Made by a program: the position numbers and the translations under genes. A DNA stretch of 16,134 bases from an uncultured Pseudomonadota bacterium (GTDB lineage: Bacteria; Pseudomonadota; Alphaproteobacteria; Rs-D84): NCBI GenBank assembly GCA_947169505.1, contig CAMVPZ010000006.1, positions 1 through 16,134 of the forward strand, given 5' to 3'. Shown here in pieces: positions 7,555 to 14,689 of this stretch (within the stretch, counting starts at the first letter, position 1; each line of letters starts with the position of its first letter). Below the pieces are notes generated by a model, which made no database searches, was not told where the DNA came from, and saw nothing but the letters and a program-made list of their open reading frames with translations.

Positions 7555-8271
7555 ATGAGTGGACACAGTAAATGGCACAACATCCAACACAAAAAAGGAT
7601 TGGTTGATGCAGCACGCAGCGGTTTGTTTACAAAACTGGCACGTGAAATAACTATGGCGGCAAAATTGGGCGATAAAAATCCTGATAATAACCCAAGATT
7701 GCGTTTGGCAATTTTACAAGCACGTAAAAATTCCATGCCAAATGACAATATTAAACGTGCTATTGATAAAGCATCGGGTACAAATACTGATAATTTCGTG
7801 GCCGTAAGATATGAAGGTTATGGTCCGGGTGCTGTTCCTGTGATTGTTGAAGCATTAACTGATAATCCACGCAGAACAGTGCCAGAAGTTCGCAATATTT
7901 TTGCCAAGAATGGTGGAAATATGGGTGAAGAAGGTTCTGTGGTATTTATGTTTTCTCATGTTGGGCAAATTATGTATCCTGCATCCATCGGTAAAACAGA
8001 AGATGAAATGATGGAATTGGTTATGGAAGTCGACGCTGATAATTTGGAAGCCAGCGAAGAAGGTTTTATCATCACAACTAAACCTGATAATTTCATGAAT
8101 GTTCAAAAAGCATTAAGTGATAAATTGGGCGAACCTGAAAATGCTGAATTGACATGGGTTCCAAATATGCCAATGGATTTGGATGATGAAGCATATGCAA
8201 AAATCGAAAAATTGGTTGATGCGCTGGATGCCAATGATGATGTTCAAAAAGTATTTACGGCTGCTGCATAA
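7555..8271 (+). CDS. yebC: YebC/PmpR family protein
   Basis: This is a 238-residue member of the widespread YebC/TACO1 family. It was long annotated as a transcriptional regulator, and family members have also been linked to relief of ribosome stalling during translation. The N-terminal signature MSGHSKWHNIQHKKG, the basic FTKLAREITMAAKLG helix, RYEGYGPGAVPVIVEALTDNPRRTVPEVR and the GGNMGEEGSVVFMF segment are all typical. The length is close to the usual 240-250. It often sits beside ruvC, ruvA and ruvB. Here it faces away from ruvA and lies about 2.5 kb from ruvC. The next gene starts 23 nt later on the same strand and is probably in the same transcript. Confidence 0.95.
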   Translation: MSGHSKWHNIQHKKGLVDAARSGLFTKLAREITMAAKLGDKNPDNNPRLRLAILQARKNSMPNDNIKRAIDKASGTNTDNFVAVRYEGYGPGAVPVIVEALTDNPRRTVPEVRNIFAKNGGNMGEEGSVVFMFSHVGQIMYPASIGKTEDEMMELVMEVDADNLEASEEGFIITTKPDNFMNVQKALSDKLGEPENAELTWVPNMPMDLDDEAYAKIEKLVDALDANDDVQKVFTAAA

Positions 8272-8294
8272 TCGGGCGGATAAAAGGAAATGGT

Positions 8295-8837
8295 ATGAAA
8301 ATGAAAATACTGTCATATGATGTAATTGGTCAAGATTGTCCATATGGCATGACAAAAGAAAATTGTAAATTGCGTAAAGAATTGGCAGAATTACAAAAAC
8401 AACGTAAAATAAAATATACTGTATTGGAAAACGGAAATTTGGTGGTGCCACATTTCGCTGTTTTGGGAAATGGTTTTGATGGAAATATTTTTCGTTTAGA
8501 AGATAAAGTTATGCAAATATGCACTTCTTGTTGTGTCGAAAACCGTAAAAAAGAACAAGAAAATCCGGTTGAATTTAAAAAACAACCGAAAATTCAAACT
8601 GTGATATTTTCGTATGTACAACGTGGTATTAATGTTTGTCCATCTGGCGAGTGTCTTTTGCGTAAAAGATTGGCGGAATTGGAACAAAAATATCATATTG
8701 GATATGTGGAAATGAATAAGAATACTTTGTTGGTTCCAAAAGAACATTATAATTCAAAAACAAATGTATATCGTGATATATCACAAGAATGTGCAGAAAT
8801 TTGTCGGGAATGTATCGGTAAAAACAATCAACGTTAA
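8295..8837 (+). CDS. Unrecognised protein with two tandem four-cysteine modules
   Basis: I do not recognise this 180-residue protein. It is an internal duplication. Each half has a hydrophobic strand, then CP-x-G and a second Cys just before L-R-K-x-L-A-E-L. A short I-x-Y segment, a V-P strand and a final C-x2-C follow. Cysteines are 15, 24, 76 and 79 in the first half (plus Cys80), and 115, 120, 170 and 173 in the second (plus Cys166). The spacing suggests a metal site or redox disulphides in each module (inference). There is no signal peptide or membrane segment, so it is probably cytosolic. AAAAGGA lies 6 nt before the chosen ATG; an in-frame ATG at 8301 is possible. It follows yebC by 23 nt and ends at a strong terminator. 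Confidence 0.85.
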   Translation: MKMKILSYDVIGQDCPYGMTKENCKLRKELAELQKQRKIKYTVLENGNLVVPHFAVLGNGFDGNIFRLEDKVMQICTSCCVENRKKEQENPVEFKKQPKIQTVIFSYVQRGINVCPSGECLLRKRLAELEQKYHIGYVEMNKNTLLVPKEHYNSKTNVYRDISQECAEICRECIGKNNQR

Positions 8838-8840
8838 AAA

Positions 8841-8863
8841 AACCGCCAAATTGGCGGTTTTTT
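8841..8863. terminator. Bidirectional intrinsic terminator between the four-cysteine gene and secB
   Basis: AACCGCC (8841-8847) pairs with GGCGGTT (8853-8859), with AAATT between that could pair further. An A-run precedes it and T-rich sequence follows, so it works on both strands for the convergent genes. The CCGCC/GGCGG core and flanking A/T runs resemble the terminator at 5617-5640. Confidence 0.85.
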
Positions 8864-8873
8864 ATTTTTTATT

Positions 8874-9329
8874 CTACTGATTTGCAGGTTTTTGAGATGC
8901 CTGTTTTGCAGCATTTTGTCTTTGTTCATACAAATCTGCGAAATCAACAGGCTGCATAACAAATGCAGGGAATCCGGATTCTGCAGTCAATCTTGTTACC
9001 AATGCACGAACAGATGGGAATAACAATGTTGGAACATCAATTAACAATGTTTTCTTTTTGACTTCTTCATCTTTTTCTTCGTATTGAACCATGCCAGTAT
9101 ATGTTGCATCAATCATGAATATAGTTTTATTATCGGCATCCAATTTAGAATGAACTTTGGTAATCAAATCAACCATAAATAAATTGTTTTCAGCACCTTT
9201 GATATTGATGTCCAGGTTGATTTCGATTTTAGCCTGGCCAGAGTCTTGTTTAAAGAATAATTCTGGTACATTTGGGCTTTCAAAAGAGATGTCTTTTAAG
9301 AATTGAGATATAATATTAAACTTTGGCAT
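8874..9329 (-). CDS. secB: Protein-export chaperone SecB
   Basis: SecB is a cytosolic tetramer that keeps preproteins unfolded and passes them to SecA. The product from ATG 9329 is 151 residues, starting MPKFNIISQFLKDISFESPN. That opening, the INLDINIK strand and the C-terminal GFPAFVMQPVDFADLYEQR are family features; the Gln/Ala-rich tail follows. The open frame continues upstream to 9614, but that part is antisense to mltA. AGGAG lies 7 nt before 9329, which fixes the start. The stop codon is TAG. It is convergent with the four-cysteine gene and divergent from mltA, an envelope lipoprotein gene. Confidence 0.95.
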   Translation of the reverse strand: MPKFNIISQFLKDISFESPNVPELFFKQDSGQAKIEINLDINIKGAENNLFMVDLITKVHSKLDADNKTIFMIDATYTGMVQYEEKDEEVKKKTLLIDVPTLLFPSVRALVTRLTAESGFPAFVMQPVDFADLYEQRQNAAKQASQKPANQ

Positions 9330-9333
9330 GTAT

Positions 9334-9364
9334 TTGCTCCTTTTTTTATCCTCGGTTTTATGAT
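9334..9364 (+). promoter_or_regulatory. Tentative promoter of the mltA-dciA-ruvC operon
   Basis: TTGCTC (9334-9339) and TATGAT (9359-9364) face mltA with a longer than ideal 19-nt spacer. The -10 abuts the secB -10 back to back. This is weak evidence, but no better site exists in the 79-nt gap. Confidence 0.3.
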
Positions 9365-9393
9365 AATATAGCATTAAGAATCTGTTTTTACAA
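9365..9393 (-). promoter_or_regulatory. Predicted sigma70-like promoter of secB
   Basis: On the minus strand TTGTAA (9393-9388), a 17-nt spacer and TATATT (9370-9365) precede secB. Its -35 element lies 1 nt from the mltA ribosome binding site on the other strand. Confidence 0.5.
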
Positions 9394-9408
9394 GAGGGGA
9401 TGATAAAA

Positions 9409-10503
9409 ATGTTTAAAACATGTAAATTTGGCAAAATTATTGGAATTTTCGGCTTTTTAGTCGCTGTGGCGGGCTGTGATTTGTCAACACCCATGCATGT
9501 TGGGGATGATTCCCGGGTGCCATCTAATCTAAAACCTGTGTCATATTCGTCTTTGCCGGGTTGGAATAATGACGATGTAAGATATGCTTTGCAGGCATTT
9601 CGTAATACGTGCAAAGCGAAAATTCAATACAAAGGTTCGGTTGTGCCAGATTCTGCGTTATTACAAGAAAAGTGTAATATGTTGCCAAGTGCTTCGGCTG
9701 ATGTTAAAACAGTTCGTGCATGGTTCGAATCACATTTTCAACCATACCAAGTTTATGATGATAATGGTAAAAAAACAGGAACGTATACCGGGTATTATTC
9801 GCCTGTGATTGATGGATGCAGAAAACAGAGCGCAAAATGCAACGAACCGATTATGGGTGTGCCAACAAATGGTGTTAATTATAAAGGTGTTGCAAAAAAA
9901 GATATTGTGAATAAAAAAATAGGGCGCATATTGTATTGGGCAAATATAGTTGATGTTCAAAATCTACAAATCCAAGGTAGTGGTATGTTAAAATTAGAAG
10001 ATGGAACATTGGTTAAATTAAATTTTGCTGCGGTTAATGATATGCCATTTAAATCTATTGGTGGGCAATTAAAAGAACGTGGCATTAAACCGGCGGGTGG
10101 ATACAGTGCTGATGCGGTTTGGACACATTTAAAACAGAATCCAAAGTTGGCGAAAGAAGTTATTTATAACAACCCAAGATATGTATATTTTTACGAAACG
10201 CCGCAACACAGTGTGATTGGAAAATTGGGGACTCCGCTTTCGAAAATACGTTCTATTGCGATGGATGATACTATTTACACTTTGGGATTGCCTGTGTATA
10301 TCAATACCAATTTGTCTGATGGTCGGTCGTTTAACCGTTTAATGATTGCGCAAGATACAGGTGGCGCAATACGTGGATGGATACGTGCTGATATATTCTT
10401 TGGTTCTGGGGACGAAGCATACCAGGTTGCGCATGGTCAACATTCCCAGGGGCAAATGTTTATTTTAATGCCAAAGGAATATACTTATGTCAAACCAAGA
10501 TAA
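9409..10503 (+). CDS. mltA: Membrane-bound lytic murein transglycosylase A (lipoprotein)
   Basis: MltA cleaves the MurNAc-GlcNAc bond of peptidoglycan, leaving 1,6-anhydro ends, and is anchored to the outer membrane. The N-terminus is a lipoprotein signal: Lys-rich start, hydrophobic stretch and lipobox VAGC with Cys23. The MltA domain shows YTGYYSP at 126-132, IQGSG at 188-192, NPRYVYF at 255-261 and QDTGGAIRG from 315. Asp316 should be the catalytic acid of the family (established knowledge applied by motif). The frame also has an ATG at 9400, but that abuts the GAGGGG ribosome site. The 9409 ATG has a proper 9-nt spacing and gives 364 residues. dciA overlaps its 3' end by 17 nt. Confidence 0.92.
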   Translation: MFKTCKFGKIIGIFGFLVAVAGCDLSTPMHVGDDSRVPSNLKPVSYSSLPGWNNDDVRYALQAFRNTCKAKIQYKGSVVPDSALLQEKCNMLPSASADVKTVRAWFESHFQPYQVYDDNGKKTGTYTGYYSPVIDGCRKQSAKCNEPIMGVPTNGVNYKGVAKKDIVNKKIGRILYWANIVDVQNLQIQGSGMLKLEDGTLVKLNFAAVNDMPFKSIGGQLKERGIKPAGGYSADAVWTHLKQNPKLAKEVIYNNPRYVYFYETPQHSVIGKLGTPLSKIRSIAMDDTIYTLGLPVYINTNLSDGRSFNRLMIAQDTGGAIRGWIRADIFFGSGDEAYQVAHGQHSQGQMFILMPKEYTYVKPR

Positions 10504-10822
10504 AAAAATAAATTTGGATGTTCGCAAAAATCGCCCACAAACTTTGGCTGCGGCTTTTGGTGGTTTGATGGAAATTTTTGGTGGGCGAACTGCTGATGCA
10601 GATTTGGCAAAAAAATGGAAAGATGTGGTATCAAGTGATATATCAAATATTGCAAATGTTGTGGCTGTGCGAAAAACACGTGATAAAAAATTTAATATTG
10701 TTTTACGTCCTGTGTCGGCCGCATTTGCGCTGGAATTATCTTATAAAGTTGAAGATTGTAAAAAACAAATAAATAAATATTATGGATATGATGCGGTCGC
10801 AAAAATAACAATACGGAAATAA
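10487..10822 (+). CDS. dciA: DciA-like (DUF721) replicative helicase loader
   Basis: DciA is the ancestral bacterial loader of the DnaB helicase, replaced by DnaC in E. coli and relatives. This 111-residue protein has the expected layout. A basic start leads to RPQTLAAAFGGLMEIFGG, then a helix with Trp44 in KKWKDVV. A strand pair IVLRPVSAAFALEL and the ending INKYYGYDAVAKITIRK follow. The match is by pattern and length, so the family call is good but not certain. It overlaps mltA by 17 nt and has AAAGGA 8 nt before its ATG. ruvC follows after 2 nt, which implies translational coupling in the operon. Confidence 0.75.
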   Translation: MSNQDKKINLDVRKNRPQTLAAAFGGLMEIFGGRTADADLAKKWKDVVSSDISNIANVVAVRKTRDKKFNIVLRPVSAAFALELSYKVEDCKKQINKYYGYDAVAKITIRK

Positions 10823-10824
10823 AA

Positions 10825-11301
10825 ATGAAACGTATAATTGGAATTGATCCAGGACTTTTGCATACAGGGTGGGCGATAATAGAAGTTGCTGGTTCATCAC
10901 GTAAATATATTGCCAGTGGTGTTATATTACCGCCGACAAAAATGGAATTTTCGCAAAGGTTGGCATATATATTTAATGGCATTAATGAATTGTGCGAAAA
11001 ATTTCAACCGAATGAATGCGCCATAGAAATTATTTTTGTTAATAATAACAGCAAAACTACATTATTGTTGGGACATGCTCGTGCGGCAGCAATAACTGCG
11101 GTGGCGGTTAAGGAAATACCAGTATTTGAATATGAACCGAACAAAGTGAAAAAGGCTTTGACAGGAATGGGACATGCAGACAAAGATCAAATATATAAAA
11201 TGTTGTCTATATTGTTGCCGGATGCACATCCAAAGACAAGTGATGAAAGCGATGCGATTGCAATTGCTTTGACTCACTCTAATACTTCAAGATATGTTTA
11301 A
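10825..11301 (+). CDS. ruvC: Crossover junction endodeoxyribonuclease RuvC
   Basis: RuvC is the dimeric resolvase that nicks Holliday junctions symmetrically. The 158-residue protein begins MKRIIGIDPGLLHTGWAI. All four catalytic acids are visible: Asp8 in GIDPG, Glu68 in AIEIIFV, and Asp140 and Asp143 in TSDESDAIAIA. They match Asp7, Glu66, Asp138 and Asp141 of E. coli RuvC. The LLGHARAAAI helix and PVFEYEPNKVKKALTG are also typical. It is slightly shorter at the C-terminus than the E. coli protein. It is the last gene of mltA-dciA-ruvC and is unlinked from ruvA here. No intrinsic terminator follows it. Confidence 0.96.
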   Translation: MKRIIGIDPGLLHTGWAIIEVAGSSRKYIASGVILPPTKMEFSQRLAYIFNGINELCEKFQPNECAIEIIFVNNNSKTTLLLGHARAAAITAVAVKEIPVFEYEPNKVKKALTGMGHADKDQIYKMLSILLPDAHPKTSDESDAIAIALTHSNTSRYV

Positions 11302-11361
11302 TAAAAAAAGTATTTATAAAATATTTTCATATATGATATATTTATGAATACAAGGGACAAA

Positions 11362-12573
11362 ATGAGAAGAGAAAAATATCTTTCGTTTAAAAGAAATGTA
11401 ACAGGTTTTTCGTTTACAAATCTGGGACTTTTTACCGGTTTTGCCAGCAGTGTGGTCAGCGCCGTTTATTCGTTGGTATTATTTGAAATTTTTAAATTAT
11501 TTTTTAATGAAGAATTGGCATCCAGTGCGGTTGGTATTTATGCTGCAATAATTGCTGTGTTTTCGATGTTTGTTGGATTGTTTTCAACGGAAATTTTGCA
11601 TTGGTTTACCAAAACAAAATTGTTGGGTATAGTTCTTAGTTTTCTTGGTGCATGTTATTGTATGATGAGTTTTTCTGTGAAACCTGGAACGTTTATTTCT
11701 TTGGATTTTATGGCGCAATTTGCATTAACAATTTTAAATATTTTATTGCCACTTTTTATGTCTGATTTTTCCAAAGGCATAGGAATGGCAAAATTAAACG
11801 CACGATATTTATTGTGGGTTAATATCGGCGCTTTTGTTGCGCCAATGTTTGCGATGAGTGTTGTATCATTTTTCGGTGGAAATTACAGAATGCCTCTTTT
11901 GGCGGCGGGTATGGTATATTTATCTGGATTATTATTTTTTAAACATTTTGGTATTGTACAACAAGATAAAATTATAAAACGTGTCAATATGCGAAAAACG
12001 TGGCGTGCTTTGCGAATAACGGCTTTGTCGTTTTTCAAGAAAGATGGTATGTTGCGTGCATATGTTGTGAATTTTGGATATTATGCGTTGCGTGCGATGC
12101 GTCTTTTGTATGTGCCGATTGTTGTTATTGAAAATGGTTTTTCCAGTGAAACGTTGGGTATTGTTTTGTCTTTGGGAATATTGCCATTCATAATTGTTGA
12201 ATCTTTTATTGGACGTTTGATTAAAAAATATGGTGTGAAAATTTGGTTAACTATTGGATTTGTTTCTTTTTCGATATTTTCAATTTTGGCAACGTTTGCA
12301 TCAGGGTACTTTTTGTTATCGTTATTCGTATTGTGGCAAATATCGGGTGCGTTTATGGAAGCGTGTCATGATTTATTGTTTTTCAACGATATGCCAAAGC
12401 AATACCAATCAAAATATTATGGTGTGTTTAGAACCAGTGTAAATTTCCCAAGCGTTTTAACACCGATTTTGGGTGGTATATGTATTGCAATATTTAATTC
12501 TACATCCGCAGTATGGTTGATAACCGCAGTTATGGGGGTTTTGTCAACTATTGTTTTATGGTCAAGACGTTAA
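11362..12573 (+). CDS. MFS-like multi-pass membrane transporter
   Basis: This is a 403-residue inner-membrane protein with about 12 hydrophobic segments in two sets of six. In the first half they lie near 21-44, 57-77, 86-104, 116-134, 150-172 and 177-197. A basic cytoplasmic loop (about 198-228) separates the halves, as in major facilitator transporters. The IGRLIKKYGVK loop in the second half resembles the short basic MFS loops. I cannot name a substrate. The frame opens at 11344, but AAGGGA lies 4 nt before the ATG at 11362 and nothing supports the earlier start. A TATGAT at 11332-11337 may be a -10 without a good -35. recA follows after 66 nt with its own promoter. Confidence 0.75.
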   Translation: MRREKYLSFKRNVTGFSFTNLGLFTGFASSVVSAVYSLVLFEIFKLFFNEELASSAVGIYAAIIAVFSMFVGLFSTEILHWFTKTKLLGIVLSFLGACYCMMSFSVKPGTFISLDFMAQFALTILNILLPLFMSDFSKGIGMAKLNARYLLWVNIGAFVAPMFAMSVVSFFGGNYRMPLLAAGMVYLSGLLFFKHFGIVQQDKIIKRVNMRKTWRALRITALSFFKKDGMLRAYVVNFGYYALRAMRLLYVPIVVIENGFSSETLGIVLSLGILPFIIVESFIGRLIKKYGVKIWLTIGFVSFSIFSILATFASGYFLLSLFVLWQISGAFMEACHDLLFFNDMPKQYQSKYYGVFRTSVNFPSVLTPILGGICIAIFNSTSAVWLITAVMGVLSTIVLWSRR

Positions 12574-12584
12574 AATAATAAACC

Positions 12585-12613
12585 TTGCGTTATGCCTTTT
12601 TTCTTTGTATGAT
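12585..12613 (+). promoter_or_regulatory. Predicted promoter of recA
   Basis: TTGCGT (12585-12590), a 17-nt spacer and TATGAT (12608-12613) precede recA. The alphaproteobacterial SOS box pattern GTTC-N7-GTTC is not present in the 66-nt gap, nor is the enterobacterial CTGT-N8-ACAG pattern. Confidence 0.55.
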
Positions 12614-12629
12614 TTCGGTATAAACGAAA
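12613..12629. promoter_or_regulatory. Small inverted repeat at the recA start region, possible operator
   Basis: TTTCG (12613-12617) and CGAAA (12625-12629) form an inverted repeat with a 7-nt spacer, just downstream of the predicted -10 of recA. It lies where a repressor could block transcription, but a 5-bp arm can arise by chance. It would need to recur before other damage-inducible genes. Confidence 0.25.
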
Positions 12630-12639
12630 GGGGTTTTAA

Positions 12640-13716
12640 ATGGCTAAAAAAGAAGCAGCAAAAGAAACAGCGCCAGCAAAAAATCCGGCTTTGGAATCGG
12701 CATTGGCGCAAATTCAAAAACAATTTGGTAAAGAAGCCATCATGAAAATGGGCGATGGTTCACAACAAAATATCGAGGCAATTTCATCAGGGTCGCTTGG
12801 TTTGGATATTGCACTTGGAATTGGTGGTTATCCACGTGGACGTATTGTTGAAATTTATGGTCCGGAAAGTTCTGGTAAAACTACGTTGGCGCTGCATGCA
12901 GTGGCAGAGGCACAAAAGAAAGGTGGCACATGTGCATATATTGATGCTGAAAATGCTTTGGATCCATCATATGCAAAAAAATTGGGTGTTGATGTTGCTA
13001 ATTTAATTATTTCACAACCTGATTCTGGGGAACAAGCTTTGGAAATTGCGGATACACTTATTAAATCTGGTGCGGTTGATGTTGTCGTGATTGATTCTGT
13101 GGCGGCTTTGGTGCCCAAGGCTGAATTAGAAGGAAACATCGGTGATTCTTTTGTTGGAACGACCGCACGTTTAATGTCGCAATCTTTGAAAAAATTGGCG
13201 GGCTCTGTTTCACGCAGTAATACATTATTAATCTTTATCAATCAAATCCGTATGAAGATTGGTGTTATGTTTGGAAATCCAGAAACTACGTCGGGTGGAA
13301 ATGCTTTGAAATTTTATGCTTCTGTGCGTTTGGATATTCGCAGAACTGGCGCCATCAAAGATAAAGAAAATATTGTTGGAAATGATACCCGTGTTAAAAT
13401 TGTTAAAAACAAAGTTGCACCACCTTTCCGTACGGTTGATTTCAAAATCATGTATGGTGAAGGTATTTCAAGAATAAGTGAAATATTGGATATGGGTGTA
13501 AAATATAACTTTATTGAAAAGGCCGGATCGTTCTATTCGTACAACAATGAACGTATTGGTCAGGGCGAAGCGAATGCACGTCAATGGTTAAAAGATCATG
13601 AAGATGCCCAAAAAGAATTGTTGGATAAAATCATGGCGAAATCTAATGGGATTGCAGAAGAAATGACAACTGGCCCAATTGATGAAGACGATGGAAACGG
13701 TGTCGAAGGTGATTAA
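12640..13716 (+). CDS. recA: Recombinase RecA
   Basis: RecA forms filaments on single-stranded DNA, pairs homologous strands and triggers LexA self-cleavage. The 358-residue protein has Walker A GPESSGKT at 74-81, the catalytic Glu104 in DAENALDP and the Walker B region VVVIDSVAAL. L2 runs through GVMFGNPETTSGGNA, and the C-terminal tail is acidic (DEDDGNGVEGD). Two positions are unusual against the E. coli protein: DAEH reads DAEN (Asn105), and in L1 GDSH reads GDSF (Phe171). The rest of the core is conserved, so it should be active. AAAGGGG lies 6 nt before the ATG. A hairpin lies downstream of its stop. Confidence 0.98.
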   Translation: MAKKEAAKETAPAKNPALESALAQIQKQFGKEAIMKMGDGSQQNIEAISSGSLGLDIALGIGGYPRGRIVEIYGPESSGKTTLALHAVAEAQKKGGTCAYIDAENALDPSYAKKLGVDVANLIISQPDSGEQALEIADTLIKSGAVDVVVIDSVAALVPKAELEGNIGDSFVGTTARLMSQSLKKLAGSVSRSNTLLIFINQIRMKIGVMFGNPETTSGGNALKFYASVRLDIRRTGAIKDKENIVGNDTRVKIVKNKVAPPFRTVDFKIMYGEGISRISEILDMGVKYNFIEKAGSFYSYNNERIGQGEANARQWLKDHEDAQKELLDKIMAKSNGIAEEMTTGPIDEDDGNGVEGD

Positions 13717-13730
13717 TTAATATAAAAATG

Positions 13731-13749
13731 TGCGGGCATATTGCCCGCA
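13731..13749 (+). other. GC-rich hairpin after recA
   Basis: TGCGGGCA (13731-13738) pairs perfectly with TGCCCGCA (13742-13749) around a TAT loop. Only TTAATAC follows, so there is no proper T-run on the plus strand. An A-run lies on its upstream side. It may be a weak terminator or an mRNA 3'-end stabiliser after recA. Confidence 0.75.
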
Positions 13750-13774
13750 TTAATACATAAACAAAGGATTTTTT

Positions 13775-14680
13775 ATGAGTTTTGCACGAAATTATGCATT
13801 GTTTAAAATAATTTTATTTGGGCATATTTTAAATCCTTTTTGGTGGTCACGTGAACACAGACGTGCACGACGTTGCCGGGTTTTAACATCCGTTATACCA
13901 AATTATTTTAAACGCTATTTGCCGGCGGTTGATGCTGTGAAAGAAAGCAAAGTGATAAAAAATGATAAAAATGAAAAGATTTTTACACTTTGGTTACAAG
14001 GTGAAGATAATGCACCACCACTGGTAAAAGCATGTTTCAGGAATATTCGTAAAAATTGTAAACAAGAATTAGTTGTTTTGGATGAAAATAATATTTTTGA
14101 TTATATCACTTTGCCAAAAGAAATAATTGAAAAACGAAAAGAGGGAAAAATTAAACACGCACATTTTGCAGATATTTGTCGTGTAGAATTATTGTATGAA
14201 CATGGTGGTTTTTGGTTGGATTCAACAGGATTTGCAACAGGACCAATTCCTGATTGGATTGTTGATGAAGATTTCTTTGTTTATATGGCTGGACAAAATG
14301 TTGGCTCGCCATATTCATACATGCAAAATTGTTTTATAAGGGCGCGCAAAGGTTCGTACTTATTGGCTGCGTGGCGTGCGATGATTTTGGATTATTGGAT
14401 GCGTGAAAACCATAACTTTGATTATTTTATGCATCAATTGTTGTTTAAAACATTGGTTGAAAATGATGAAAGAGCAAAAAAATATTTTGCAAAAATGCCG
14501 CATGTTGATCAAGATCCAACCCATGCGCTTTGGTGGACATACGGTGCAAAACCTTTTGATAAAAAGATTTTTGATGAAATAACATCGCATGCTTTTTTCC
14601 AAAAAACTACGTATAACAGTCCATGGGCAAAAAATATAATTCCTGGGTCTTTTGCAGATGTTATGATAAATAAAATGTAG
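13775..14680 (+). CDS. Glycosyltransferase of the capsular-polysaccharide / sugar-binding DXD type
   Basis: This is a 301-residue predicted glycosyltransferase. KIFTLWLQGEDNAPPLVKACFRNI (69-92) matches the start of the nucleotide-sugar fold. HFADICRVELLYEHGGFWLDST (130-151) is the signature of the Gly_transf_sug/Caps_synth type, with Asp133, Arg136 and the Trp-x-Asp of a DXD-like site. The N-terminal 20 residues are hydrophobic and followed by a basic stretch (HRRARRCR), suggesting association with the inner membrane face. The acceptor and donor sugars cannot be told. AAGGAT precedes the ATG, and the next glycosyltransferase begins 9 nt after the stop. Confidence 0.8.
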   Translation: MSFARNYALFKIILFGHILNPFWWSREHRRARRCRVLTSVIPNYFKRYLPAVDAVKESKVIKNDKNEKIFTLWLQGEDNAPPLVKACFRNIRKNCKQELVVLDENNIFDYITLPKEIIEKRKEGKIKHAHFADICRVELLYEHGGFWLDSTGFATGPIPDWIVDEDFFVYMAGQNVGSPYSYMQNCFIRARKGSYLLAAWRAMILDYWMRENHNFDYFMHQLLFKTLVENDERAKKYFAKMPHVDQDPTHALWWTYGAKPFDKKIFDEITSHAFFQKTTYNSPWAKNIIPGSFADVMINKM

Positions 14681-14689
14681 GGGGTATAT

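Noticed and set aside
9330..9614. N-terminal extension of secB up to 9614
   Set aside because: It runs antisense through the mltA start, whereas a clean AGGAG and the typical SecB N-terminus mark the start at 9329.
11344..11361. Earlier start of the MFS-like gene
   Set aside because: No ribosome site precedes it, while AAGGGA is well placed for the ATG at 11362.
12855..13241. 128-codon minus-strand open frame
   Set aside because: It is antisense to the conserved core of recA and reflects codon bias there.
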